A stretch of DNA of 5,968 bases, taken from the NCBI GenBank assembly GCA_002371025.1, contig DFFQ01000101.1, positions 1 to 5,968 of the forward strand, in the 5' to 3' direction. This DNA comes from Lachnospiraceae bacterium UBA3772. GTDB lineage: Bacteria; Bacillota; Clostridia; Lachnospirales; Lachnospiraceae. Of this stretch, positions 1 to 5,955 are shown in pieces; position 1 is the first letter of the stretch, and every line of letters starts with the position of its first letter. A program made the translations under genes and the position numbers. Under the pieces are notes generated by a model, which was not told the DNA's origin, did not search any database, and was given only the letters and a program-made list of their open reading frames with translations.

Positions 1-1554
1 AGACCTCGTAAGAATCCTTTACCAGAGACTATTGGTAATGCTGAGGTTAAGATTGAACAGCCAGTAAAAGAAGAGACAATGGTTCAGGAAAAACCTGAAA
101 GAGTTGAGCGAGAAGAAAAACCTGAAAGATTTGAAAAATCTGATAGAAGCGAAGGTAGATTTGATCAGTCCAGAAATAATCGTTCAAATGGACACGACAT
201 TCAGTTAAGAAAGCAGCAGCCTCCTATGAAGCAGGGCTCAAAGCTTCCTCAGAGACAGCAGCCTGGAAAGACACAGGTATCTGTAAGACAGAATAATCAG
301 CCATTGGTTAAAACTAAAGTTCAGACACCAGCTGTCCAGGATAATAATACTCAGATGGTTGAGAGTGGTGAAGAAGTTAAACTTAAGGTGTTTGATGGTC
401 AGGAATATAATCCGCAGTTAATGTCAGATGAGAGAGCTTACGGTATCTTAGAGGTTATGCCTGATGGATATGGTTTCCTCAGATGTGACAATTATATGCC
501 TGGTGATAAAGACATTTATATGGCACCGGGACTTATAAGAAAATTCGGACTTAAGACCGGAGATATGGTCCGCGGTCCAATTAAAGCAAAGTCAGGAAAT
601 AATGAGAAATTTGGCGCTCTTCTTTATATTGAATCTGTAAATGGAATGTTTCCATCACAGATTGGTAATAGAAAGAATTTTGAGGAACTTACACCAATTT
701 TTCCAAATGAGAGAATAAAGCTTGATTACGATAATGCACCTGCATCTCTTCGTATGGTAGATTTCTTCTCACCAATAGGTAAAGGTCAGAGAGGTATGAT
801 AGTATCTCCTCCTAAAGCTGGTAAGACAACTCTTTTAAAGCAGATTGCCAAGAGAATCAGTGTTGCATATCCTGATACAAATCTTTTAGTTCTTCTTATT
901 GATGAAAGACCAGAAGAAGTAACAGATATAAAGGAATCAATTGAAGGTCCAAATGTAGAGGTAATCTATTCTACATTTGATGAGCTCCCAGAACATCATA
1001 AGAGAGTATCTGAGATGGTTATCGAAAGAGCTAAGAGACTGGTTGAGAGTTCGAAGGATGTAGTAATCCTTATTGATAGTATCACAAGACTTTCAAGAGC
1101 ATATAACTTAACAGTACCACCAAGTGGACGTACTCTTTCAGGTGGTCTTGATCCTGCTGCTCTTCATATGCCAAAGCGTTTCTTTGGTGCAGCAAGAAAT
1201 ATGCGTGAAGGTGGAAGTCTTACAATCCTTGCTACAGCTCTTATTGAGACTGGAAGCCGTATGGATGATGTCGTATTTGAAGAATTCAAGGGTACAGGTA
1301 ATATGGAACTTGTTCTTGATAGAGAACTTTCTAATAAGAGAGTATTCCCTGCAATAGATATCGTTAAGTCAGGTACAAGAAAAGATGATCTTTTACTTGA
1401 TTATGATGAGCAGGAAGCACTTAATCTTATCCATCAGCAATTAGGCGGCCCTAAGAGTGATGATATTACTGAAGAAATCATTAAATTATTTGGCAAGACA
1501 AAGAACAATAAAGAATTCATTTATTATGTGACCAAGCTTTTGGGTAAGAGATAA
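1..1554 (+). CDS. rho: Transcription termination factor Rho, 5'-truncated by the window edge
   Basis: Rho is a hexameric, RNA-dependent ATPase that translocates along nascent untranslated RNA and releases RNA polymerase. The frame is open from base 1, giving 517 visible residues, so the true start and the N-terminal helical domain lie upstream; the ATG at 79 is an internal Met. Counting from base 1, residues 1 to about 135 are a low-complexity stretch rich in Gln, Glu, Lys, Arg, Asn and Pro. Residues 147-215 form the cold-shock RNA-binding domain (DGYGFLR). The ATPase domain follows, with the P-loop SPPKAGKTT (Lys275), DERPEEVT (301-308), Walker B VVILIDS (Asp359), the Q-loop [13 protein letters not shown] (388-400), the R-loop EFKGTGN (428-434) and SGTRK (Arg460, matching the E. 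coli arginine finger by position). All catalytic motifs are intact. Residues matching parts of the bicyclomycin pocket are conserved, so sensitivity is plausible. No terminator hairpin follows the stop; the next promoter begins 9 bases later, so read-through into rpmE is possible. Confidence 0.98.
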   Translation, partial: RPRKNPLPETIGNAEVKIEQPVKEETMVQEKPERVEREEKPERFEKSDRSEGRFDQSRNNRSNGHDIQLRKQQPPMKQGSKLPQRQQPGKTQVSVRQNNQPLVKTKVQTPAVQDNNTQMVESGEEVKLKVFDGQEYNPQLMSDERAYGILEVMPDGYGFLRCDNYMPGDKDIYMAPGLIRKFGLKTGDMVRGPIKAKSGNNEKFGALLYIESVNGMFPSQIGNRKNFEELTPIFPNERIKLDYDNAPASLRMVDFFSPIGKGQRGMIVSPPKAGKTTLLKQIAKRISVAYPDTNLLVLLIDERPEEVTDIKESIEGPNVEVIYSTFDELPEHHKRVSEMVIERAKRLVESSKDVVILIDSITRLSRAYNLTVPPSGRTLSGGLDPAALHMPKRFFGAARNMREGGSLTILATALIETGSRMDDVVFEEFKGTGNMELVLDRELSNKRVFPAIDIVKSGTRKDDLLLDYDEQEALNLIHQQLGGPKSDDITEEIIKLFGKTKNNKEFIYYVTKLLGKR

Positions 1555-1562
1555 AAATCTGC

Positions 1563-1591
1563 TTGCACTTATATAAATGCTATGCTAAAAT
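1563..1591 (+). promoter_or_regulatory. Sigma-A type promoter for rpmE
   Basis: The -35 box TTGCAC (1563-1568) and the -10 box TAAAAT (1586-1591) are separated by exactly 17 bases. The -10 box is preceded by TGC, an extended -10 signature. Transcription should start near 1597-1599, giving a leader of about 78 bases before rpmE. The promoter begins only 9 bases after the rho stop codon, so rpmE is probably transcribed mainly from here. This is inferred from consensus matching only. Confidence 0.75.
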
Positions 1592-1594
1592 CTT

Positions 1595-1667
1595 TAACGT
1601 TACTGGTATGAGATCGAGATATGCAGAATCGCTGTATATGGTGTCTTATATACGTTATTTAAAGGAG
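1595..1667 (+). promoter_or_regulatory. Structured 5' leader of rpmE, candidate L31 autoregulatory RNA
   Basis: Nearly the whole leader can fold into one long interrupted hairpin. The base stem is TAACGT (1595-1600) with ACGTTA (1652-1657). A 5-base bulge (1601-1605) follows. The middle stem is 1606-1614 with 1643-1651, nine pairs including three G-U. After a small internal loop, the top stem is ATATGCAG (1619-1626) with CTGTATAT (1632-1639), eight pairs with one G-U, closed by the loop AATCG. The structure ends three bases before the ribosome binding site AAAGGAG (1661-1667). Leaders upstream of L31 genes in Firmicutes have been proposed as ribosomal-protein binding sites; whether this one fits the published consensus cannot be checked here. 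The predicted transcription start lies inside the base stem, so its first pairs may be missing from the RNA. Confidence 0.5.
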
Positions 1668-1675
1668 AATCAATT

Positions 1676-1876
1676 ATGAAGTCAGGAATTCATCCAGAGT
1701 ACTTTGAGACAAAGGTAGTTTGCAACTGCGGTAATGAGTTCGTTACAGGTTCAACAAAGAAGGAAATCCACGTAGAAATCTGTTCTAAGTGCCATTCTTT
1801 CTACACAGGCCAGCAGAAGGCTGCTAAGGCTCGTGGACGTATCGAGCAGTTCAACAAGAAATACGGAACACAGTAG
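1676..1876 (+). CDS. rpmE: 50S ribosomal protein L31, zinc-binding (C+) type
   Basis: This gene encodes bL31, a 66-residue protein of the large ribosomal subunit that helps form the bridge to the small-subunit head. The sequence carries the full zinc-binding set of the C+ type: Cys16 and Cys18 (CNCG) and Cys36 and Cys39 (CSKC), plus the typical ends MKSGIHPEY and FNKKYG. Length matches the family. The start has the ribosome binding site AAAGGAG 8 bases upstream. Codon use is that of a highly expressed gene (AAC, TTC, CGT), unlike the AT-leaning prmC downstream. The gene ends in tandem stops TAG-TAA and is followed by an intrinsic terminator, so it is a monocistronic unit with its own promoter. 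In species that also have a cysteine-free paralogue, the zinc form is replaced under zinc shortage; no paralogue is visible here. Confidence 0.98.
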   Translation: MKSGIHPEYFETKVVCNCGNEFVTGSTKKEIHVEICSKCHSFYTGQQKAAKARGRIEQFNKKYGTQ

Positions 1877-1885
1877 TAAGTATTT

Positions 1886-1921
1886 AAAAAACAGGTTGGG
1901 ACAAGTCTCGACCTGTTTTTT
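1886..1921 (+). terminator. Intrinsic terminator of rpmE
   Basis: A 16-pair stem joins 1886-1901 with 1906-1921 around the loop CAAG. Its core is ACAGGTTGGGA against TCTCGACCTGT, with two G-U pairs. The 5' arm starts with six A and the 3' arm ends with six T, so the T-tract is also part of the extended stem and the hairpin could work on the other strand as well. Confidence 0.9.
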
Positions 1922-1942
1922 GTTGTAGACATAGAGTTGTAA

Positions 1943-1972
1943 TTGAGTGGCCACATGCCGCGAGATTATAAG
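1943..1972 (+). promoter_or_regulatory. Possible promoter of the DUF1385-prmC-prfA unit
   Basis: TTGAGT (1943-1948) and TATAAG (1967-1972) are separated by 18 bases and match the sigma-A consensus at 4 and 5 of 6 positions. A start near 1979 would give a leader of about 70 bases containing the hairpins at 2000-2044. The 5' end of the spacer and the end of the -35 box form the perfect palindrome GTGGCCAC (1947-1954), which could be a binding site. Upstream of it lies a terminator, so some promoter is needed in this gap; this is the best candidate I see. Confidence 0.4.
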
Positions 1973-1999
1973 TATTTACGATGTATTATAGTTAACATA

Positions 2000-2044
2000 A
2001 AAATGGACCATACTCCCCGGGACTATGGCTCATTTTGGGGGAGT
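2000..2044 (+). promoter_or_regulatory. Leader with alternative hairpins masking the DUF1385 ribosome binding site
   Basis: The ribosome binding site GGGGGAG is at 2037-2043. Hairpin A pairs AAAATGG (2000-2006) with TCATTTT (2030-2036) and, after one A/C mismatch, CCATA (2008-2012) with TATGG (2024-2028), leaving CTCCCCGGGAC as the loop. Hairpin B pairs ACTCCCC (2012-2018) perfectly with GGGGAGT (2038-2044), which would hide the ribosome binding site. A and B share the C-rich segment: it is free in the loop of A and paired in B. A full-length A stem and the B pairing look sterically incompatible, while the inner five pairs of A together with B could form a compact pseudoknot. A switch in translation is an inference; no known riboswitch class was recognised. 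Confidence 0.4.
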
Positions 2045-2049
2045 GAATG

Positions 2050-2979
2050 ATGAAGAAGATAAGTATCGGTGGACAGGCTGTATTAGAAGGCATAATGATG
2101 AAGGGAAAAGACAGTTATGCCCTTTCCATTAGAAAACCTGATGGAGAGATAGAAGTAGAAGTAACAGATTATGTTTCATTTAATGAGAGGTGCCATACAA
2201 CTCATATTCCTATTGTAAGGGGAGTTGTGGCATTTATAGAATCTCTTTATATTGGACTTGGAACTCTTATGAAATCTTCTGAATATATGGAAGATGAAGA
2301 AGAAACTAAAAAATCGGATGATAAAAAAGAGAAAGAAGATGGAGATAAGGCTTATCTTATCGGTACTCTTGTACTTTCGCTTGTTTTTGCCATCGGTTTA
2401 TTTATGCTGCTTCCGGCTTTTATTTCTAATCTTTTATATAAAATAACAGATAAGCATTGGGTAGTTAATCTGGCTGAGGGACTTATCCGTATGGGAATAT
2501 TCCTTTTATATGTTACAGTCATCTCAAAAATGCCTGATATAAAAAGGACATTCATGTATCATGGAGCAGAACATAAAGCCATAAATTGTATGGAGGCCGG
2601 TGATGACCTTACTCCTGAAAATGTATTAAAGCATACAAGATTCCACAGAAGATGTGGAACAAGCTTTTTATTTATTGTAATGTTCGTGAGTATTATTGTA
2701 TTTATGTTTGTAAAGACTGATGTGATCTGGCTCAGACTTCTGTCAAGGATACTCCTTATCCCTGTCATCGGTGGTATTTCCTTTGAGTTTATAAGATATG
2801 CGGGTGCTCATGACAATGCAGTTTCCAGAGTTCTAAGCGCACCAGGACTTTGGGTTCAGAGACTTACCACAAAGGAGCCGGATCTTGCTATGGCCGAAGT
2901 AGCCATAAAGTCAGTTGAAGCTGTTATTGATTGGAGAGAATATGTAAAATGTGTCCGTGAGGATTCATTTGAAGACTAA
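2050..2979 (+). CDS. DUF1385 family membrane protein (YqhQ-like), function unknown
   Basis: This 309-residue protein belongs to the DUF1385 family, which includes B. subtilis YqhQ. The family hallmarks are all present: GGQAVLEGIMM (7-17), YHGAEHK (170-176), HRRCGTSF (199-206) and TTKEPDLAMAEVAI (273-286). The conserved His, Glu and Cys residues suggest a metal or catalytic site, but no reaction is known to me. Four hydrophobic segments lie at about 102-124, 138-160, 205-221 and 227-246, so it is an integral membrane protein. A highly charged Asp/Glu/Lys linker at about 80-100 precedes the first segment. Two adjacent ATG codons are possible starts; the second (2050) is chosen because it sits 6 bases after the ribosome binding site GGGGGAG, whereas the first (2047) is only 3 bases away. 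It is the first gene of an apparent operon with prmC and prfA. Members of this family are often encoded beside these genes in Clostridia, from memory. Confidence 0.9.
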   Translation: MKKISIGGQAVLEGIMMKGKDSYALSIRKPDGEIEVEVTDYVSFNERCHTTHIPIVRGVVAFIESLYIGLGTLMKSSEYMEDEEETKKSDDKKEKEDGDKAYLIGTLVLSLVFAIGLFMLLPAFISNLLYKITDKHWVVNLAEGLIRMGIFLLYVTVISKMPDIKRTFMYHGAEHKAINCMEAGDDLTPENVLKHTRFHRRCGTSFLFIVMFVSIIVFMFVKTDVIWLRLLSRILLIPVIGGISFEFIRYAGAHDNAVSRVLSAPGLWVQRLTTKEPDLAMAEVAIKSVEAVIDWREYVKCVREDSFED

Positions 2980-3003
2980 AGTTATTCTTTAAGAGGACTA
3001 AAA

Positions 3004-3861
3004 ATGACATTTAGAGAGAAGTTAATAAAAGCAACAAATGAATTAAATGAAGCGGGAATTGACGCCCCGGGAAATGATGCAAAAATATTAATGGAATATG
3101 TGACTAAAATGTCATCAATGGAACTAATCCTTAATGGGAGGGATGAGTTCCCGGCTGAATTTGAAGAGCAATATGATTCGTTGATAGAAAAAAGAAAAGA
3201 GAAATACCCTCTTCAATATATTACTAATGAAGCTCCGTTCATGGATTACATTTTTACTGCCAGGGAAAATGTGCTTATACCAAGGTTTGATACAGAGATT
3301 CTTGTATTAGAGGCATTAAAGAAAGCAAAAGAAAAGGATAAGAAGCTTAAAGTCCTTGATATGTGCTGTGGCAGCGGATGTATTGGCATAAGTTATTATT
3401 TAGAGAGAAAGAAAGAAGATATGGAAGATGAGGTGACGCTTGTGGATATCTCAGATTACGCCATAGCTCTTTCAAATGAAAATAAGGATAAGTTAAATGC
3501 AGATGTAAAAATAGTAAAATCAGATTTATATTCAGAGCTTTCGGGTGAAAAGTTTGATATTATTTTATCTAATCCGCCATATATAAGAACGGCGGACATA
3601 GAAGAGCTTATGGAAGAAGTAAAAGACCATGAGCCTCATCTTGCACTTGACGGAACAGAAAATGGGCTGTATTTTTATAAAAGAATAATTGAGGGCTTAA
3701 AGGAGCATTTGAATGATAATGGTAGTGTCATATTCGAGATCGGCTGCGATCAGTATGAAGCAGTTAAAGGACTTCTTGTAGAGGCTGCATTTGAATCTGA
3801 AAAAGTAAAAGTAATAAGAGACCTGGCAGGTCTTGATAGAGTAGTAATAGCAGATAAATAA
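3004..3861 (+). CDS. prmC: Peptide chain release factor N5-glutamine methyltransferase
   Basis: PrmC (HemK) transfers a methyl group from S-adenosylmethionine to the side-chain nitrogen of the GGQ glutamine in class 1 release factors, which improves peptide release. The protein has 285 residues, the usual length. An N-terminal helical substrate-binding domain covers about 1-75. The motif IPRFDTE (92-98) matches the family's IPRPDTE with Phe in place of the second Pro. The Rossmann-fold methyltransferase domain follows, with motif I VLDMCCGSGC (117-126), the acidic VDIS (147-150) that ends the second strand and should hold the ribose, and the catalytic NPPY (190-193) that grips the glutamine amide. 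The ribosome binding site AAGAGGA lies 6 bases before the ATG. The gene sits 24 bases after the DUF1385 gene and 12 before its substrate gene prfA, the classic pairing. Nothing is missing or truncated. Confidence 0.97.
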   Translation: MTFREKLIKATNELNEAGIDAPGNDAKILMEYVTKMSSMELILNGRDEFPAEFEEQYDSLIEKRKEKYPLQYITNEAPFMDYIFTARENVLIPRFDTEILVLEALKKAKEKDKKLKVLDMCCGSGCIGISYYLERKKEDMEDEVTLVDISDYAIALSNENKDKLNADVKIVKSDLYSELSGEKFDIILSNPPYIRTADIEELMEEVKDHEPHLALDGTENGLYFYKRIIEGLKEHLNDNGSVIFEIGCDQYEAVKGLLVEAAFESEKVKVIRDLAGLDRVVIADK

Positions 3862-3873
3862 AGGAGTTTTATA

Positions 3874-4950
3874 ATGTTTGATAAGTTAGAAGATCTTGTA
3901 AAAAAATTAGAAGAAATAATGGAACAGCTTTCTCAGCCTGATGTTGTTAATGATCAGCAGAAATTCAGAGAACTTATGAAGGAGCAGAGCAATCTTACTC
4001 CTATCGTTGAAAAGTATAACGAATATAAGGCAGCAAAGCAGGCAGAAGAAGACAGCCTTATGATCATCGATGAAGAGTCTGATGAAGAGATGAAGGAAAT
4101 GGCTCGTGAAGAGCTGGCTGAAGCTAAGAAGAACATTGAAAAATGTGAGCAGGAGCTTAAAATTCTTCTCCTTCCAAAGGATATCAATGATGATAAGAAC
4201 GTAGTAGTAGAAATCAGAGCTGGTGCAGGTGGTGATGAAGCTGCGCTTTTCGCAGGTGAGCTTTTCCGTATGTATCAGAAGTATGCTGATAGTAACAGAT
4301 GGAAAACAGAGATTGAATCATCAGATGAAACAGGGCTTGGTGGATTTAAGGAAGTTGCATTTACTATCAGTGGTAAGGGAGCGTATGCTAAGCTTAAATA
4401 TGAAAGTGGTGTACATCGTGTACAGCGTGTACCTGAGACAGAATCAGGCGGACGTATTCATACATCAACAGCAACTGTTGCGATAATGCCAGAAGCTGAA
4501 GAAGTAGACGTAAAGATTGATGAAAAAGATATTCGTATCGATGTAATGCGTGCATCAGGAAATGGCGGTCAGTGCGTAAATACAACTGACTCTGCAGTAC
4601 GTCTTACACATATCCCTACAGGCATTGTTATTTACTCACAGACAGAGAAGTCTCAGCTTCAGAACAGAGCTAAGGCTTTCAATCTCCTTCGTACAAAACT
4701 CTATGATATCGAGCTTCAGAAGGCACATGACGCAGAGGCAGAAGCAAGACGAAGCCAGATTGGTACTGGTGACAGATCAGAAAAGATCAGAACATACAAT
4801 TTTCCACAGGGACGTGTAACAGATCATAGAATCAAACTTACATCATACAGATTGCTTGATGTAATGAATGGAGATATAACAGAATTTATTGATGCGCTTA
4901 CTGCGGCCGACCAGGCTGCAAAGCTTGCTAAGATGGGCGATCAGGAATAA
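3874..4950 (+). CDS. prfA: Peptide chain release factor 1 (RF1)
   Basis: RF1 recognises UAA and UAG in the ribosomal A site and triggers hydrolysis of peptidyl-tRNA. The protein has 358 residues, normal for the family. Residues 1-100 form the charged helical domain 1. The codon-reading tripeptide is Pro-Glu-Thr (187-189, in RVPETES), the PxT form that marks RF1 rather than the SPF of RF2. The catalytic GGQ is at 231-233 (codons 4564-4572) within [16 protein letters not shown]; the residue after Gln is Cys where E. coli has His. The glutamine is the target of PrmC encoded just upstream. The ribosome binding site AAGGAG (3861-3866) overlaps the last base of the prmC stop codon and lies 7 bases before ATG, which suggests translational coupling. 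Like rpmE, the gene uses more expression-optimised codons than prmC. It is the last gene of its unit. Confidence 0.98.
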   Translation: MFDKLEDLVKKLEEIMEQLSQPDVVNDQQKFRELMKEQSNLTPIVEKYNEYKAAKQAEEDSLMIIDEESDEEMKEMAREELAEAKKNIEKCEQELKILLLPKDINDDKNVVVEIRAGAGGDEAALFAGELFRMYQKYADSNRWKTEIESSDETGLGGFKEVAFTISGKGAYAKLKYESGVHRVQRVPETESGGRIHTSTATVAIMPEAEEVDVKIDEKDIRIDVMRASGNGGQCVNTTDSAVRLTHIPTGIVIYSQTEKSQLQNRAKAFNLLRTKLYDIELQKAHDAEAEARRSQIGTGDRSEKIRTYNFPQGRVTDHRIKLTSYRLLDVMNGDITEFIDALTAADQAAKLAKMGDQE

Positions 4951-4967
4951 TCTAAGGTGAATTAATC

Positions 4968-5021
4968 ATCCCTTTAAGTAGAGATTATAAAAAACTACTT
5001 AAGGGGATTTTTTTATTTTTT
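4968..5021 (+). terminator. Intrinsic terminator after prfA
   Basis: A 14-pair stem joins 4968-4981 (ATCCCTTTAAGTAG) with 4995-5008 (CTACTTAAGGGGAT), with a single T-G wobble and a 13-base A-rich loop. It is followed by a long T-tract (5008-5014 and 5016-5021, broken by one A). It lies 17 bases after the prfA stop and closes the DUF1385-prmC-prfA unit. Confidence 0.93.
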
Positions 5022-5037
5022 AAAATTGTATATACTG

Positions 5038-5169
5038 TAAGATGTTGGCTTATTATTGTGAAATAAATGATACGATAAGAAGCAAATTGAGTTATGAAAT
5101 ATGCTCTGTGATAAGAGATAAATCGGAGCGAGAAATGTGATTTGTGATAATAGATGATGTGGAGGGGAA
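5038..5169 (+). repeat. Degenerate tandem repeat with a 36-base period upstream of the zinc-ribbon gene
   Basis: The motif GATAA recurs at 5074, 5110 and 5146, exactly 36 bases apart, and GAAAT recurs at 5060, 5096 and 5132, also exactly 36 apart. The units 5074-5109 and 5110-5145 agree at 23 of 36 positions by hand alignment. The next unit, starting at 5146, agrees with the second at 16 of its first 24 positions and runs into the ribosome binding site of the following gene. A more diverged unit (5038-5073) shares mainly TGAAATA with the second one. The stretch is not convincingly coding on either strand. No clear promoter was found; TATACT at 5031-5036 resembles a -10 box but lacks a good -35 box. 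Confidence 0.6.
5161..5167 (+). promoter_or_regulatory. Ribosome binding site that fixes the start of the zinc-ribbon gene
   Basis: GGAGGGG lies 4 bases before the ATG at 5172 (6 bases if the core GGAGG is used). The in-frame ATG codons at 5154 and 5157 are upstream of this site and would place it inside the coding sequence, so 5172 is the likely start. Confidence 0.8.
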
Positions 5170-5171
5170 GT

Positions 5172-5819
5172 ATGGCAGACAAGTGCAATATTTGCGGGAA
5201 GAGATCTGGAAATTATAAAGTAAAGGATGGGGCAATCTGCGGAAAGTGTTATGATAAGTATACTGATGCGGGTTATGTGTTTAAGAAGAAACTTACAATT
5301 GCAGAAATAGAGGAAGTTATAAAAAAAGAAGAGGCAAAGGAAGCGCAGCTTGAATTTAAAAAAGAGGATTTAGATGAAGCTAAGGGGAATTTAAAGTTCT
5401 GGGTTGCAGGATTTTTAATCGGACTTGTTGCATTTGTAATTCTTTGGGCAGATTTTTTTGCATATGCATTTGCAAAAGAAAAAAGAGTTGTAGATGCAGA
5501 GCTAGTAGATGGATATGAAATTGAGGACTATAAGGAAAATGATAAAGGAGAGAAGAAAAGCAGCATATCTGGAAAATATGAATATGAGATAGATGGGAAA
5601 AAGTATACAATTCAAATATCTACAGGAAGCTATGTATATATTGCGAGAATAAAGGTCTATAAAAAAGGCAATGGAGAATGGAATTGCTATTTAAAAAATC
5701 CTAAGAGACATTTTGCAAGTCTGGGATTTGTGCTGTTATCTATTATTTGCTACTGGCTTGGAAAGGATGACCTTAAAAAATATATAACAGTGTTAAAAAG
5801 GAAAAAACATAAGGCCTAG
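5172..5819 (+). CDS. Membrane protein with N-terminal zinc ribbon (DUF4428-like) and DUF3592-like C-terminal part
   Basis: I do not recognise a specific gene. The 215-residue protein begins with a four-cysteine zinc ribbon, CNIC (5-8) and CGKC (23-26), followed by LTIAEIEEVI (41-50); this arrangement resembles the DUF4428 domain. A charged, probably coiled-coil helix covers about 42-74. A first membrane segment lies at about 75-99. Then comes a soluble beta-rich domain (about 103-178) with the pattern KYEYEIDGKKYT and a late NP (Asn176-Pro177), followed by a second membrane segment (181-197) and a basic tail ending KRKKHKA. The order membrane segment, beta domain, Asn-Pro and second segment is reminiscent of DUF3592 proteins. 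The zinc ribbon and basic tail would face the cytoplasm, with the beta domain outside. It appears to be a single gene between a terminator and a likely rRNA promoter. Codon use is strongly AT-leaning (AAA, ATA, AGA), consistent with low expression or an accessory gene. Function unknown. Confidence 0.8.
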   Translation: MADKCNICGKRSGNYKVKDGAICGKCYDKYTDAGYVFKKKLTIAEIEEVIKKEEAKEAQLEFKKEDLDEAKGNLKFWVAGFLIGLVAFVILWADFFAYAFAKEKRVVDAELVDGYEIEDYKENDKGEKKSSISGKYEYEIDGKKYTIQISTGSYVYIARIKVYKKGNGEWNCYLKNPKRHFASLGFVLLSIICYWLGKDDLKKYITVLKRKKHKA

Positions 5820-5841
5820 AGGGGCTTAAAAATTAAATTCT

Positions 5842-5870
5842 AAAATATTGAGAATGTTTCAAAATTTTTG
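5842..5870 (+). promoter_or_regulatory. A/T-tract region upstream of the rRNA-type promoter, possible UP element
   Basis: Runs of A and T directly upstream of the -35 box at 5871 fit an UP element bound by the alpha subunits of RNA polymerase. The same bases form an AT-only-rich dyad, 5842-5851 with 5859-5868, with one A/A mismatch and a 7-base loop, so a weak terminator for the preceding gene is an alternative reading. Confidence 0.45.
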
Positions 5871-5899
5871 TTGACAGAAAGATACCAAAGTGGTAATCT
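5871..5899 (+). promoter_or_regulatory. Near-consensus promoter, probably of a ribosomal RNA operon
   Basis: The -35 box TTGACA (5871-5876) is a perfect consensus. After exactly 17 bases comes TAATCT (5894-5899), preceded by TGG as an extended -10 element. A start at A5905 or G5906 is expected; G would fit the GTP-sensing rRNA promoters known in Firmicutes. The spacer and the first -10 bases hold the inverted repeat TACCA-AAG-TGGTA (5883-5895). The assignment to an rRNA operon rests on the boxA-like element downstream, since the operon itself lies outside the window. Confidence 0.8.
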
Positions 5900-5907
5900 A
5901 TAAAAGC

Positions 5908-5935
5908 TGTCGCTGATGGCAACAAATCAGCGATA
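5908..5935 (+). other. Stem-loop in the presumed rRNA leader
   Basis: TCGCTGAT (5910-5917) pairs perfectly with ATCAGCGA (5926-5933) around the loop GGCAACAA, and a G-U and a U-A pair extend the base to ten pairs. No T-tract follows, so it is not a terminator. It begins within a few bases of the predicted transcription start and precedes boxA, a position typical of rRNA leader hairpins. Confidence 0.7.
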
Positions 5936-5943
5936 CATGATAT

Positions 5944-5955
5944 TGATCTTTAACA
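5944..5955 (+). promoter_or_regulatory. boxA antitermination element of an rRNA leader
   Basis: TGATCTTTAACA differs at one position from the E. coli rRNA boxA (TGCTCTTTAACA), and the similarity continues into the following AATTTA. In RNA, boxA is bound by NusB with NusE (ribosomal protein S10), which makes RNA polymerase resist Rho-dependent termination across the untranslated rRNA. Its place about 40 bases after a strong promoter supports a 16S rRNA gene starting shortly beyond the right edge. Confidence 0.75.

Noticed and set aside
79..81. ATG as the start codon of rho
   Set aside because: The frame stays open to base 1 with similar charged low-complexity residues, and the Rho N-terminal helical domain is missing, so the real start lies upstream of the window.
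1124..1357. Alternative-frame open reading frames inside rho, DUF1385 and prfA on both strands
   Set aside because: All lie within strongly supported genes in another frame and encode sequences without recognisable domains; they are shadows.
2000..2036. Hairpin before the DUF1385 gene as an intrinsic terminator
   Set aside because: It is followed by four T that are part of the stem and then by GGGGG, so the T-tract needed for release is missing.
5074..5169. CRISPR array, because the period is 36 bases
   Set aside because: The units are contiguous and diverged, with no unique spacers between conserved repeats and no cas genes nearby.
5154..5171. Upstream ATG codons (5154, 5157) as the start of the zinc-ribbon protein
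   Set aside because: They lack a ribosome binding site of their own, while a strong one lies between them and the ATG at 5172.
4985..5188. Reverse-strand reading frame of 67 codons with a visible 12-residue periodicity
   Set aside because: The periodicity is explained by the 36-base DNA repeat. The frame overlaps the prfA terminator and the start of the zinc-ribbon gene, and it resembles no protein I know.
5805..5831. Terminator directly after the zinc-ribbon gene
   Set aside because: TAAGGCC and GGGCTTA can pair around TAGAG, but with a central G/G mismatch, and the bases that follow are A-rich rather than a T-tract.
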